Assembly: GCF_017562075.2 (NCBI RefSeq) | Contig: NC_054084.1 | Span: 40,702,197-40,766,196, forward strand | Source of the DNA: Anopheles merus | Lineage: Eukaryota; Arthropoda; Insecta; Diptera; Culicidae | Length of the DNA stretch: 64,000 bases | Direction of reading: 5' to 3' | In this document: positions 26,400-45,600 of the stretch, in pieces | Numbering within the stretch: the stretch's first letter is position 1 | Layout of the letters: the number at the start of each line of letters is the position of its first letter | Notes under the pieces: generated by a model | Seen by the model: the letters and a program-made list of their open reading frames with translations, nothing else | What the model was told of the DNA's origin: nothing | Databases searched by the model: none | Program-made: the position numbers and the translations under genes

Positions 26400-28526
26400 A
26401 CAAAAACCGTCGCTTACTGTGGTACCAACACAAACGCACAGTTGTTACCACCATGTTGGCCATGCGCCGGCACTGTTCCAGTGCTAGCTAGCTACCGCTG
26501 TCGCTCTGGTACACATCAACAAACCAGCCACCCTAATCTCCCAATGTCCTCCGACTTCCCTTTCGGCGCAGACGCCGATATCGGCCCGTCTCGTCATCGG
26601 GTTGCCCCCTGGTTCGTATGACGCTCCCGATTGCACTACTACTGCCGGCAACAACAAACGTCCCGCGCGGCTGTGCTGTCCGGATCGAGCTGGTACGGTA
26701 AGCGGTGGGTAGGCAGGCGCAGCGAAACCACGCCAGACAGCAGTAGCAGCAGCATAAAGAAACGCAAAGCGAGCGGCAGTTCGGATACACATCGACGCAC
26801 ATGGCATCGGGACCGCAGTCGAGAGTAACGTTTCGTACGTACGAGGCGGTTTTCGTTGAGCAGTACCGTGCGCGACATTCGGAATGCGCGTTGGCCGTCT
26901 GCGCGACCCGTTGGCTCGCGAAACGTAGGGCAGAAGTTACACATCTTTTACAAGCAGTGGAATAAGCTAACATACAAAATCGCGTGAAAATTTCGTCCAA
27001 TTTTCAATTCCGGGCTGGGAAAACTTAGCCGTGTGAAAGCGTACCCAGTGCAACACGAAACTGGGCGAGCTAGTTCTTAAACCATACGCCCCTCAGACGA
27101 AGCTTGTTCCGTCTCGCGTGTAGAGCGCAGTGATAGTTTGTGTGTGACCCATTGCACGAATTTTCTTTTACCTGGTGGTGGAAAATTTGTTTCAGGATCG
27201 TCTGCAAAAGTCCAGCACACAATGTGGGCACGTTCGCTGCGAATCATACAGTTGTGGCGGTGACGGCGGAACTTTGTCCATTAAAACTCGTCTACCTTCG
27301 CCAATCCCGGTCTCTGTCTGTGCCGGATTTTCTTTGTGTGTTTATCTGTGTATGTATGTGTGCGTTAATATTGAGGAAAATTCCCTCAGGATAAGGCAAA
27401 GAGTACCTCGAAACGTTCTGCAGTAAAAAGCAGCATTCTTTTTGTACCACATCCGTTTAGTGCATCAAACGTGTTCTTCCACAATTTGCTTTCGTCGCGG
27501 CTTTGATGTCTTCCATTTTGCAAGACCATTTCCATTCACCATCTTCGCGGTGAAAGAAAATACATTTCAATTTTATGCGTCCATCGGGCAAGGCTCAGCA
27601 ATTCATGGTTCTGCCGTTTCTTTTTGTGCCCGCCCGCCCAGTGACGGTGTTTTAGTGAAAGTGTTTTTTAATGCGTGATAAAAGTGCAAAAAGCCAATTT
27701 ACATCGTAAGTGAGTTTTTCAAAGTCCAAGCCGGAAAGCAAAAATTTTGTCTAACAACTTCAAGTCAGGCTTCAAGTCCGGATTCCAAGTGGAGTATGCT
27801 TTTATGCACCCGTTACTACCAATGCCCAACGGCGGGGCGCGTTAACGTCCGAAGGTCAGCAACAGCAGGAAGACAAAGTTGCTCCCAGTAATGATAGTGA
27901 TAAGCTAATTGTGCTAGTGTTCGAGTGCGCTTGAAGCAAGAAAACTACACACACACACACACTTGCACACACTTCCACACACACGCAGTCTCAGCTAAGA
28001 AGCCAAAATCAGCGCAAGTGTCCTTGCAAGGCATCCTTCAATTATAATCAAGTCAAATGGATACAAATCGCTAGCATCTAACAGCTCGCTAGCTCGTGCC
28101 ACGAATTACTGACCTCATGTCCCACCACCTTCCCCTCCCGGGTCTTCTGGGCGCAGTTCATCGATTTTTGTGTGCTGCTGCTCAGCTGCACGGCGGCTCC
28201 CAACTGGTACAAATCCCATGGACAGTGTGTATGTGTGTGTGTCCGTGTGTGGATAAATGTTTGTTCACTGTGGTCCAAGCAGTGCCCGCTACGCCTCGCC
28301 GGTTCCGTTAAGGCATCTGTTAGCGGCTGGTAAAAGCTGGACCGAGCTTTATAAACTTGCATAAAAATTCCACTTCGGATCGAAGCTACCGGAAAGGTAG
28401 CGGTAGGAAGTGTACCGGTCAAGCACCGTTACGATTGAACGATTTAATTGCCGGGCTCCCATTGCTGGAGCGAGTGGAATTTTGCAGATTTTAAACCACC
28501 GCAAAGTAATACAAGATTAACAAAAC
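26400..28526 (+). promoter_or_regulatory. Probable distal promoter and 5' leader of the NDAE1-type gene
   Basis: At about 26.4 kb composition shifts abruptly from AT-rich to GC-rich and CG-containing, and this continues to the alternative first coding exon at 28527. Short overlapping frames without domains fill it, as in other insect leaders. Possible internal donors (for example GTAAGTG near 27.7 kb) suggest the leader may be spliced. The promoter position is not defined. Confidence 0.4.
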
Positions 28527-28564
28527 ATGAAGGACACCGCCAACCGGCGCTATCGTTCGCAACG
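28527..28564 (+). CDS. Ndae1: Alternative first coding exon of the NDAE1-type transporter (distal)
   Basis: ATG in the insect-like context CAAAACATG opens 12 codons plus two bases, MKDTANRRYRSQ followed by CG, ending exactly at an ideal donor GTAAGT. Splicing to the acceptor at 36359/36360 completes an Arg codon and continues in frame as R-PWMMDHGVV. The phase is identical to that of the proximal first exon at 33620. It follows a GC-rich leader-like region, so it is probably driven by its own promoter. Not confirmed by transcript data. Confidence 0.6.
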
Positions 28565-33100
<4,536 letters not shown>

Positions 33101-33619
33101 GATAAGAGCTACTGAGAGCTGTAAACCGACGGTCTGTTGTGTGTTGTGCAGAACAAAATTCGGGTGCGATCTGAAGACGACGGCATCGACGTCACAATGG
33201 TGATGTAAAACGGTGCTTAAGCGATATATAATATCCCCTCGGCTACCATCGAGCCTCCGGTACCCATCTTTCGGTGGTCATCTAGCTCTCTGGCTACGAG
33301 CAGTATATTTAAAGCCTCGACCGTACCCGGAGGTGACGACAATAGTCCGCTCTGCTAGCCTGCAGCACTTGGGAGCATCAGCTTGACGAGAACAGGGCTG
33401 ATGTAGTGATCGTCTCGTGATTGTGCCAGTCGTACCGTGAGTGCAGTTCCGAGTGATCTAGTGAGCTGTATGCCACATTATCTGTGGAGAGGCCAGGCAC
33501 CTTCTGAGTGATCCAGTGTGGTGTTATAGAGTTACCGAAACAATTCCGATTTTTATGTGCGTGTATACGTGTTTGTGTGTATTTAGTGCCTTGAACATCC
33601 TTGCCTGGTAGTAGTTACA
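33101..33619 (+). promoter_or_regulatory. Probable proximal promoter and leader of the NDAE1-type gene
   Basis: This segment precedes the proximal start codon. A TATA-like TATATTTAAAG lies near 33.305 kb, and a second TATATAATAT near 33.23 kb. The sequence between them and the ATG lacks long frames. Assignment as promoter is inference from motif and position. Confidence 0.35.
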
Positions 33620-36600
33620 ATGAAGAAAATCGACACCATGGAGCTGCAGGAAAGGTAGCAAAAACGTACCGATCATTTACTCACATTCAGCACAGAAACA
33701 ACCACAGCGCTCTAGCATTATTTCGTCTCTGACGTGACGTGAATCACCCAGCCGGATTACGCGCGCGATTACAATGACCCGCCATAAAGAGGCCCGAGTT
33801 TCGCCGTAGTGCCGTAGATCATGCTCTTATCAGCCTGGCCTAATCAATCACATTCCTCTATCCCGTGCGGAAACAGCTATTAGTGCACGAGAACAGCAGG
33901 GGGGAAATCGAACCCGGCTCGCTTTAATTGGATCTTTGCTCCAATCTGATTGGCAGTTGTTAAAATCGCAGCACAATTCGAATCTTGGCCTGATATTATC
34001 AGGCAGAGAGAGCTAACATCCAGTTATTTGGAACCGTTTTTTAATCGCCCTGGTAAAAGCAACCTGAAATTGACAGCGAGTTGTATCCATTGAGATTAAT
34101 TGCTGAGAACAGTGCTGGGAAGGGTGCGTTAAACGGGAACAGCACTTGGTAGCACACCTGGCGCCAATCCCAGGTCCGTGTGTGTATATCTGTTTATTTG
34201 CCCGATTTACAGCACCGCGAACATTACACGTTTGCTCATTGCAGCTGTAAACCTCCTCGTCTCTCTAATCACCCCTCCACCCACTTCACTGCCCGCACAG
34301 TGCCTTCGTATCACCCGTTGTCACTGAATTGCTCTGGATAAACATTTGCTAGAAAACAACTTTATTGCTTCGCTGCGCGGTCCCTGCGCCCATCCTAGTA
34401 GCTCGCGAGTGACAACTTCTGATCATCGGCTTACGACAATATCCCTCAACAGCAGCACCAGCAGCAACAACACCTTTATCTAATGCATTCGTTCGGATGC
34501 ATTGCAAGACAGAGAAGTGTCTCGAGCTGGCGACGAACCCCAGCTAGCGACAGATCAAGAGAGATGACAACCGTATATAGTTTGCTGCCGTGGCAAATTG
34601 CAAGGAGCAAATCTCCTTTCAAGCTTCAGTGGAGTTTGTGAAAATTATTGCCCATCGTTATGATGTGTGGTGGGTTGCGCATTATCTGGCGAATTGCATC
34701 GGTTGTGATAAGCACGGAAGCTCAGGCCGAGGCTATGATTTATACGTTCGCAAATACAGTCGGGCGGGCGGGGGCTTTGGACGATTTTTAATAAACAAGT
34801 TCATAAAACGTTTGCGCTGACGTTGGGCCGAGAGGAAACAACAAAGCAGCGGACAAATAAGGGACCGGCAAGTGTGTGCCGGTAACTTTACGGCCGGATG
34901 GGAGTGGAAAATAATTTTGCATTATTTAAAATACCTTTCCCACCGGTTTATGCATATGGCGCTGTAATGGAATGTTACTCATTAATACCGTGACAAATTC
35001 CGGTTCGATACGATTTTTTGCATTTCGCCTATCAATCGCAACCCTTCAGATCAGTCTCGTTTGCATTTGATTTACGATAGCGGTGTCTACGGTTTGTAGC
35101 GCTGTAAACCGACACCTTCGTTGAATGCTTCAAGGTCCAACACACTTCCGATTCGATCGTTTTGCATATTCCCATACGGCACCTTGCTGGCTTGAACGAT
35201 GATGTTTTCTTGTACGCAAAGGTCAGGGGAAATGATTGTACCAGCCTATGTCGCAGTTCATTGTGGAGGTGTGTTTCTTTCCCACGGTCGAAGAGATGCT
35301 ATCGGCCGATGCTGTTGTGTCACAAGAATAATCAGTTGAATCTATCTTTGGTTTCAATGTTGACGCTATATCTCGACATTGCTCAGTTCTTGCTCCAAAG
35401 TTTATATAAAAAATAATGGATAATAAAAAAGTAAAAAAGCAATGGATAATTGATGCTTATGCTTTCCTTCACTTAAAATACATTTTCTCTACCATCAGCG
35501 CTTGATAAAAGCAACCGACTAATGACGACAATTAGAAATGGTACAGTCTTGCCATTGGTGAAGACTATTATTACGTCGCATAAATGTGTTAATAACAGGA
35601 TGCATGATAGAGGGATGGGGGGCAAAGAAAACACATATGTGTGTAATTATGCCGTTAATGGAATTTCTCTCTTAGCAATCTGATGCTCAGCGTTTAAGAC
35701 AACTATACCCTTCAGCCGTCTGCTGGATGCTGGATGCATTTGTGTCGTGTGTTTTACACTCTCATTAATTACCTCGAGGAGGATGTTGTCACTTTACCAA
35801 GATATGCCGCATCATACCTGCAGCACAATGAGCGGAAGTAACAGTTCTTATCAGATCGCCTTCACCAAAACGATACAACCGATGATGACAGACACTGGAC
35901 TAGTCGGTTAAAGTTTCTGCGATTTTGTTTTTCTCCTACCAACACTCCCCACCACAATTGTCGCGCTCAATCCAATCCCGAGTGATTTAGAGCTAGTGTG
36001 AAAGGTTTGCAAATGGTCGACAAGCAGTGCCCGGACATTACAGCTCGGTAACGGACCGGAACTATACCTTTAGCGGTGAATAGCGTTTGCCACTGGTTAG
36101 TAGCTGGACTGGTGGATGGCAACAGTTTTTCAGCGAGCTGCCTAACGAACCGTCACCAGTTCGTTTTGTTCTGTTGACCTTCCCGTGGCCACACCAGTGA
36201 TGTGCAGTAATTGAACTGAAATACTGTTTTAATGTTTCCGCTGTGTGATTAATACGTGTGATTTCAGACTGATTTGTTCACCGGTGCGATACAATATTGC
36301 CCTGCAACAACAAGTGTTTTAATGAGTTTTTCTTCTTTTTTGTGGCTCATTTTTTGCAGACCCTGGATGATGGATCACGGCGTAGTGGACGAGGAAGCTC
36401 CGATAGATCCGAGGCTCAAAAATCGGACATTTACCGCCGATCAGGACTTTGAAGGTACGTGCATCAAACTCATCCGTAATCAAAATCAAAATTACCACGC
36501 GCTAATACTCCATTTCGAAATAGGTGACGTGAGGCGCTTTTTACTATCAAATTAACAACAAACTGTAATCAAAACATCAGAAGCCTCATGTGAAGTGGTC

Positions 36601-39600
36601 ATTATTGCCATTAATTTATTAATTTTTTCTCTTCAATTAAAACGCCCTCAAAGAGGATAGATATGATGCTCGTTCATTGCACTTTGCGTTTGTGCATCAT
36701 TGCGTGTAGTTTGTATGTTTTTCTTGCACAAAAAAAACAAATCGATTCCACCCCTTCTGGATGCACAGCTGTTGCATTTTCCACGGTCGGTTCCTCTCTC
36801 TCTCTCGGCCTGTGGTTGTCGCTATCGGCACTTGAGAGTGTGCGTGTGTTGATTGTTAATATTAAATTCATCACAAACCAGTGATGATGCGTTGTGACAA
36901 CGTTGTGATAACGAACACTAAACGAGTTTTGTCTACAAGCCCAGCTTTTCTGTAGTACACGTGTGCGTTCGATACAACCCCTCAACCGAACCGGGGGCCC
37001 CACTCATATAATTCAATCTGTTTTACATTTAATGCAAGCCCTAGCTTTACACCAACAGAGCCTTGCCTGACCATACGGACAGGCATCGGCCTCTTTCAGC
37101 GAATCGTGCCCCTACCCGCCACTCGAGCCACGTATGCAAATAATGCCTCAAGCTTTGTTAATTGATCGACTTGGTAGCAGCTAAACGTCCGCTGCGGGCA
37201 GGGTCTTGGGATGGTAAACCCGGGGATAGAAATGAACGCTTCGTCGGCTCTGCATTTGCGTTATTATTTTCTCTGCTTTCTCGTTTTCAGGTCACCGAGC
37301 GCACACCGTTTTCGTTGGCGTCCACATTCCGGGCTCATCCCGGCGGCATTCCCAGCGGCGTCGGCATAAGCACCACCAGGCGAGCCGGGAAAATGGCGAC
37401 AAGGGTAGCACGGGATCGGAAGCGGAACGGCCGGGTAAGGGGAGAGGGAGAAAATAAAATTATCAGTTTTAATTTTTATTTCGCATTGGATAGTACTAGA
37501 TCTGATTGGAAATGGTGATTCTTTAGCAAAACAGTAAAATATTATGGTTTTGTAAAAAATGGCTGCAAAAAGTTGTACCTTCTGTTAACATTATTTTCTT
37601 GAAAATCTGTTGGAAAACCTATAATCTATGCTCTTTCCCTATTGTGATTCTTTTTCTATTGTTCTATCTATCACTGCCTGTGTTTACTTCGAAACTGGCC
37701 GTTTAGTCGTTACGATACCCCACGTCGTCACACAACGAAGAATCAGCATCGTTGATGATGGCGAATCTTGTAAGATAGATGTAGTTTGGATGGTTCGTTT
37801 TTTGTGTGCCAGTTATCGTTTTTACTTGATTGTTGCACGCATTTTTGTTTTGTTGGACTTTCATCAACCCCTCTGTTTTTTCTACAACAGATACACACAA
37901 AATACGTCTTTTACCCAACGCACATGCTTTCACTTATTTGTCCAATCATTGCTTGCGTAAGTCCATATTTACCTTGTTTACAATCACTACGCCAGCTCAA
38001 TCGCTACACAAAACCTAATGGAAAGCGATTACACTGTCGATCAATTTGCCTATCGCTAGCTCCCCCTTCCCGCAAGCCATGGCCAGGTTCAATTGGACCC
38101 CACACGACGCGGCGTGGGTGGTTCTCACGCCAACTCACTCTCCCAGCAAACGCCTAATTTATTTTGCCTTCCTGACACTCATTATGCCGGCACGCCGTCT
38201 AGCGATTTATCGCTGCTTCGATTACTTTTGCGAAATGGCGCCGACTACTGATAACGGTGCATGCAAACAGTGTCAAACGGTGGGGCCTTCCGGTCGAAAG
38301 TGTTGGGCACTTCCTGTGTGGCCTGAAGTTTGGGGAGCTGGAGAGCCGGTGTATTGATCAACATTTTCCGTCACAAAAAGAGGAAGGAAAAAACGCTTTC
38401 TAATTGATATTTCTCAATCCTGTTTCATCCACTCCCCGGGCTCATCAACAGTTACACCACCCGCACAAAGAGTACAGTTCATCCTGGGCGGTGAGGTCGG
38501 CGGCGAAGGCGATGGCACGCAGCACGAATCCCACCCGCTCTTCTCCGAGATGGAGGAGCTGGTCAAGGAGGGGGACGAGATGGCCTGGAAGGAAACGGCA
38601 CGCTGGGTAAAGTTCGAGGAGGACGTCGAGGAGGGCGGCAACCGGTGGTCCAAGCCGCACGTGGCCACGCTCTCGCTTCACTCGCTGTTCGAGCTGCGCA
38701 GCCTGCTGCTCAACGGCACCGTCATGCTGGACATGGAAGCGGTCAGCCTGGAGCAGATCGCCGAGCTGGTGTGCGAAAACATGGTCAACTCGGGCACGCT
38801 GCCGGTGGAGGCCCGGGACAAGGTGATCGATGCGCTGCTGAAGCGCCACAAGCATCAGCACGAGTTCGGCAGCAAGAAGAGCCGGCTGCCGCTGATCCGC
38901 TCCCTGGCCGACATTGGAAAGAATCATTCGTCTTCAAAGAGTAAGTATGCGAGACTGAGGATTCGAAGATCCTTTTTTTGGGCGGGAAAAAGCTTCCACC
39001 ATGAAGGGGGGATATTTCGAGTGTGCTTTCTTCCACTATCGGGTTGCAATCTGTTGGGAACACGGGTGCATTTCAAAGGTGTTCGAAGCAAGAAAAGCGC
39101 GATGCATTTAGCATTTGCACCATTCAAGCGGAAGGGGGTAAGAGTTTGTGTGTAGCCAGCACCACACCGGAGTCGAAAAACCGTGCCATCGATCGAAAAT
39201 CACAGCATTCACATACACACATACATGCAACCGCACTCACGCAAGCCACACGGGAATCCCGAAATCCCTGTTTTCTAGATATGCCACGCTCATCCACCAG
39301 CAAAAGCATCTCGTCGGCCAACTCATTCCCAATGCACGTCGTTTCGTCGGCACCGTCGGGCATGCACGAGGAAGGCGAATCCGCCCTGGGTCCGGTCTCG
39401 CCCCAAACCGCCCTGCTGTACGGTAGCAAAGATCAGCGCGGTCACTATCTAGCACTGCCCACAGGTACCGAATTTTTATGCCAAACAACTACAAAAATGC
39501 AACTACACAACACCACACCCGACTACAACAACAACAACAAAAGTAACCTGTATGATCGTCGTCCTCCCTGTGTCCCGTCCTGTGTCGGGTGGCTATTAAA

Positions 39601-42600
39601 AGGGTGATGGTGTAGTGATGGTGGCGGCTAGATGAGTTCCTCCCATGCTCGTTTCTTGCAAATCTCTGACGTTGTACATTGTGCTTGCCTGTGTAATATT
39701 CCAACCAATTCTTGGCCACCCCTCAGTAATTGTAAATGCTTGTCTGTGTCTCCCCACAAACTGTGATGTTGTTGAAAATTGATTCAAAATGAGTATTGTT
39801 GAAGGTGACGGTAAAACGAGTGAAATAATAGGCTTGTCTAATGTGTATTACAGAGTCCTTTTAAAATAGTGTGGCTACTAACCATACCAACCAGCCGGTA
39901 GTTTAGCTATCGGTTTACATTAATTAGCTTAGCAGTCCGTTCCCAAGCTATCTCGAAATAATTAACAGGTTAAGGCAAATGAGCGGCGCAACAATAATTA
40001 CCCAGTAATAAAATCGAAAAATTCATTTCCCTCCCACGAAAACCACCGTGCGTCTCCATCGGGACAAGCGAGACCCACAAGGCCTTCCACCAATCCACCA
40101 CGGTTCACGGATCCCATTGACCAGTGTATTTGGCTTTCCTACCGCTTCTCGTAACACTTCTTGCGTGATGAATTTTGACACCATTTTAATGAGCCCCGTT
40201 GCCTCGACTCCTTCCATCGGTCCGGCACCGGTGGCCCTGCAGGCTTGATAATGATTAGTGAGCAAAAACCGTCTCGTGTCACCTGATCCTGTGGCAAGTG
40301 CGTTCCCGCTCCTTAACTGTCATCGTTAGCGGTTCGCCGTTTCCGTTCCTCGGTGTACCGCTTTCCTGTCCGAATCGACTAAAAGCTTCTTACAACCGTT
40401 CGTACGTTCGTTCCTTTCTTTGTGGCGCGTAGCAAATATACACAGAGATAAAGAGAGAGAAACACACTCTCATACACACTTACACCCATGTGAGAATGGC
40501 AATGGTGTCTTATTTCCGTGAATGTTCCATACCCCCTCCCCTTGCATAGTGTATTGCCCAAGTGGGAGGTTATAGTGAATAAATATTGCCATCCCGCTTT
40601 TCGCCCTTTCGCTTTTCCACGGTGCCAAACGCGGTAGACGACATTTCACCAACGGCTTCCCACAGTGGCGGTGGCGGGGATTCGGCCGCAGGTGCCAGCA
40701 ACGCAGGATCCACCGTTGGAGTTACCACCTGGTTCCATGCCGGTGCTTCAAGTTCTGCCAGCTCGACAAGTGCGCCCGCTGGAAGAGGTTTTTTATTACA
40801 AAAATAGCTTTCTATTCCTGTGTTTTACTTTTTTCTCTTACTCTCTTTATCTCTAACTCAGTCTCTCTATGTGTGTCTATTTCTACGTGTATCTCTCGTG
40901 TGCCCTTGTTCTTGAAAGTGTTCTACTTCTTTTTGTCTTTCTTTTTTGTCCATACTTCCGTTACCCGTTGCCAACACAAATCTCCAATTATCTCTACATC
41001 GATGTTTCTTTCTCATCATTCGTCGCTCATGCTGCGCCCTCACTTTTATCATTATTCTTTAACCCATACCAATATCGGTGTGTTTTCGCTTAGATTTTAG
41101 AAAAAAATGGGGAACAAAGCGCTGCTCTAGCTCTGCCTCTAAAACCATTGATCGTTTTCAGTGCACTGTTTTTTATATATAGACGTTTGCTCTTCTTTAA
41201 TGCCGTTTCGTTTTCATACTCATTGTCAACTTGCTTTTGAAAGTTTTCTCACTCTGCCATTACTTTCACCATTCACGTGGTCATAAAGAGCTTACACAGT
41301 TTCTTGCTAAGTCGTCTCATCATAAGTCTCTCATTCTTCTATACTCTGTCTATTTGTGTATGTGTGTCCGTGTGTACCTGTTAGATTCATGATGTTTTTA
41401 GATCTCTTTCAATTATGCTCTACGAATTCCTATCGCCTTATCGTTACGGTAATTGAACTGTTTGGTTAATTTTTAACAAGCGACTTTGCAATAGATCGTA
41501 ACCTTTCAATCCACACACACACACCGAACCAAGCATAAGAAAAAACAACTCACTACCTACACACGTTACTCCTACGCACCTACAATTTCTGTTGGGCGCA
41601 CGGGTGATAGCCTAAATAAATAACAATCACAACTCACGAAAGGCACATCTATCTTGAGGAAGCGAGGGAAAAGCTAGAGAAAATCAATCATGCTTGCATT
41701 TAACGGATAGCTACGCTTCGAGTAATCCACTGATATTATATTTACTTTGGAGGGATAGAATCATTCGAAAAAAATACACTTTTAACCTTATCTTAGCCAT
41801 CTCACCTCATAAACTGGTTGTTAAATGTTTCAGTATTTTTTATTAGCACAACTTCATCCGTACTGTAACGCATATCGTGTATAAGCTCATCGGTAATGTT
41901 TGCTCGTCTAACAATACTCTCTCCTTACGCTCGATTGCGACACAGCAAAAGCAAATGTAACAAAAGCAACCAAAAAGTGTGCCACATCTTCATCCTCCCG
42001 TCCCTCTTCCAGTTGAAGACCAAGCGAATACTAACAGTCCACCGAACAGTAGTAGCGCTACTAGCAATGGCAGTAACCCAAATGCATCCGGCAAACCGCC
42101 GACCAACGGCAACAGTGGCAGCGGCAAACACTTAACCGTCCCTGGGCGGGCCGCCGGTAAATGAACTTCCCCGTTTGTTTTAAGCTAGCACCAACACCCA
42201 AACCCACTGCAGATACACCCCATCACACCACTCCCTTTGTAGCAGCGTGGGTAACAGTTTACTGCACGTTTTGTAGAGTACCTCCATACATACACTCCAA
42301 TCAGTAGTCTCAGCTTCACACAGCACTGACCGTAGATTCGTAGCTCCGTAGATATGCTCCTGTATAGACTCTCATGCTCCTGTATATAGTCAACGAGATG
42401 GAGATCGTTTGGTAGCCCAAATTGTTTGGTCATTTTTCAAATCATTTTTACAATATTTCACATAGCGATTCTCCACTTCAACACACACAGACGTTTGTTT
42501 CTGGATGAAATTTTCTCTCTGCTCGTTTCATAGTATAAAGTATAAGTATAAATGTGTGACCGTCCAACGTGACTATTTCCACGGGAACGCTTGCAGACAT

Positions 42601-45600
42601 TGCAATTTTGTTCCTGTCCTGCTTTTTCCGCCAACATAACGTTCCTTACACGGTGCGCAGTATAGCATACGGTGGTGAGCAGCAACAGTGGTAGCCAGTG
42701 GTGTAACACAAATCAATACGAATGCCTTCAAGCTACGAACACATTCAGTGCGATAGCGCGAACATCCTGCAATCGTTCCAGCACTGAATCTTTCTGACCT
42801 GCATTTTCGTGTGGAGTAAACCGTTCTCCACCTCCCCTCTCTCTCTCTGTCTTTCTCTCTCACTCTGTCAGCCTCAGTCCATTCCGGATGGCCCATAGGC
42901 AACAATTATCCTATGCGCCTGCTATGGTACAGTTTCCCAGTAGTGCGAAATGAGTTTTCCCTGGGATTGGGATCGAGCTTCCATACCGGTAACATGCAAT
43001 TCGAATTGGAACGTACAGGGAAACTTATGTGCAGTCTTAATTTTCAACCGCCCAAACGTTCTTGCAATGTTCTACGAAACTTAAGTCTCGCTGGTTTTGT
43101 ACAGTTCTGAAACGTGAACCAGTCCTTCTGGAAGTCAGAGCATCAGCACTAAAGTAATGATAACAAATGAGTTTGTCTGCGCTTCTGGGGAACTTTTGTA
43201 GCAGACGTGAAGCGTTTTATTTTGGTAAAGTGTTTAAGTAGTCGTCCTCCTTTATTTGTATTTAATCGTACCGCGCTAGAATGAAACACTAACTCGCCAC
43301 AGTATGCTGCATGTTTTTAACAACAGTTTGTATAAAATAATGTATTAATAATTAACAGTAAACCCTACTCTAATTTTCTTCTGTAGGTATTGTACGTTAT
43401 TTGTGTAATATTTCTCTCCCTTTCGTATTTATTGTCCGTTAATCAGTCTCCTAAACTCCACGACAAGTAGAACGAATTAGAAATGTGCTTCCTTCACACA
43501 CCCGAAACAACAGCAAACTGACACCTGTTTCCAAAACAAAAACACGCAGTGTACACAACTCATCCTGCATTTCGAAACAAAACAAAACTATCCGCCAAAC
43601 CGAAACTAATCTTTCCCGGCATCTCACACACAAACACCCGCACAGGAGAAAATATGACGCAAAGTCCGAGCAACGTGTCGATGCCACGCAACGCCAGCTC
43701 GGGCGAGCTGCAGAACGGCGAGCATAAAACGAACACACACTTCATGCGCAAAATTCCGCCCGGCGCCGAGGCGAGCAACATTCTCGTGGGCGAGGTTGAC
43801 TTTCTCGACAAGACGCTGTCGGCGTTCCTGCGGCTCAACACCGCCTCGGTGATGGGCGACCTGACCGAGGTGCCAGTACCGACCAGGTAAGCCGACACTT
43901 GGGTTTTGCGGTGGAGGAGGGGTACTATTTTCCGAGTTCACGTTTAACTGCAATTCGCTGCGTTTCGCTAGATTTATCTTCATCCTGCTCGGACCGCCCG
44001 GCAGCCATGGTAGCTTTCACGAAATTGGCCGCGCCATGGCGACCCTCATGTCGGACGAGATATTCCACGAAGTTGCCTACCGTGCGAAGCGGCGCGAGCA
44101 TCTGCTCGCCGGCATTGACGAGTTTCTCGACGCTGTCACGGTGCTGCCGCCGGGCGAATGGGATCCTTCGATTCGAATAGAGCCGCCGGCCGCCATACCC
44201 TCGCAGGAGGTACGCAAACGGCCGCCCGAGAAAAACCCCAAGGAAGAGATCGACGAAGAGCTGGAGGAGCAGCGGCAGCGCGAGGAGGCGGGCCTATCCC
44301 GCACGGGCCGCCTTTTCGGTGGGCTGATCAACGATCTGAAGCGGAAGGCGCCGTTCTATCTGTCCGACTTCAAGGACGGCCTGTCGATGCAGTGCGTCGC
44401 GTCGTGGATCTTCCTGTACTTTGCCTGCCTGTCGCCGATCATCACGTTTGGCGGGTTGCTGGGGACGGCCACCGGCAACAATATTGCCGCGATGGAATCG
44501 CTCGTGTCGGGCTTCGTGTGCGGCATCGGGTACGGGTTCTTCTCCGGCCAGCCGCTCACGATACTCGGCTCGACCGGTCCGGTGCTGGTGTTCGAGACGA
44601 TTGTGTACGAGTTTTGCCAGAAGGTGGGCTGGGACTATCTGACGTTCCGGTTCTGGATCGGTACCTGGATCTCGATCATTCTCGTCGTGCTGGTGGCGGT
44701 CGACGCGAGCGCGCTGGTTTGCTACATTACGCGCTTCACGGAGGAAAACTTTGCCTGCCTGATCGCGGTCATCTTCATCTACAAGGCGATCGAGAACGTA
44801 TTTCACATCGGGCAGGAGTATCCGCTGAACACGGCGGGCGGGAAGTATGATTGTGCGTGCCTGCCCCCGGCTGCGCAGGAGCTAACGCCGCAAGCCGTCC
44901 ATCAGTGGGCACAGTACGATCTGCGAACGTGTAAGGTAAGTGTGCTGAGATGGATTAACGTTGCTATAGAATTATATTTAATTTTAAATACAAAAAAACC
45001 CTAATCATCCCAGACCCTCAACGGAACGCTAACCGGTGCCGACTGTGACAAGCCCGAGTACGTGTCGGACGTCTTCCTTATGTCGATCGTGCTGTTCCTC
45101 GGCACGTACATCATCTCGGTCATCCTGAAGGACTTTAAGAATGCGCTGTTCTTCCCGGCAGTTGTGCGCCAGTTCATCAGCGACTTTTCCGTCACGATCG
45201 CGATCTTCTCAATGACGCTGCTGGACGTCTTTACGCGCATCGCCACACCGAAGCTGGACGTGCCGAGCGAGTTCAAGCGCACGATCCCGGACCGCGGCTG
45301 GATCATCATGCCATTCCACGAGAGCAATCCGGCCTGGTCGTCGGCCCTCGCGATCCTGCCCGCCCTGCTCGGCACGATACTGATATTCATGGATCAACAA
45401 ATAACGGCTGTGATAATCAATAGGAAGGAGCACAAACTCACCAAAGGTTGTGGATACCATCTTGATCTGTTCGTGCTCTCCTGTCTGATACAGATCTGCA
45501 CCATGATGGGTCTACCCTGGTAAGTGCAGCATTGCTCCAAGCTCACGCCGGCCCTAACTAACGCGACTCTCTACTCCGTCCTAAGGTTTGTTGCTGCCAC

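Noticed and set aside
44158..44850. 230-codon plus frame and 170-codon minus frame over the NDAE1 membrane exon
   Set aside because: They overlap the true transporter frame and are Arg/Gly/Ala-rich, as expected for shadows of GC-rich codons. No family features are seen.
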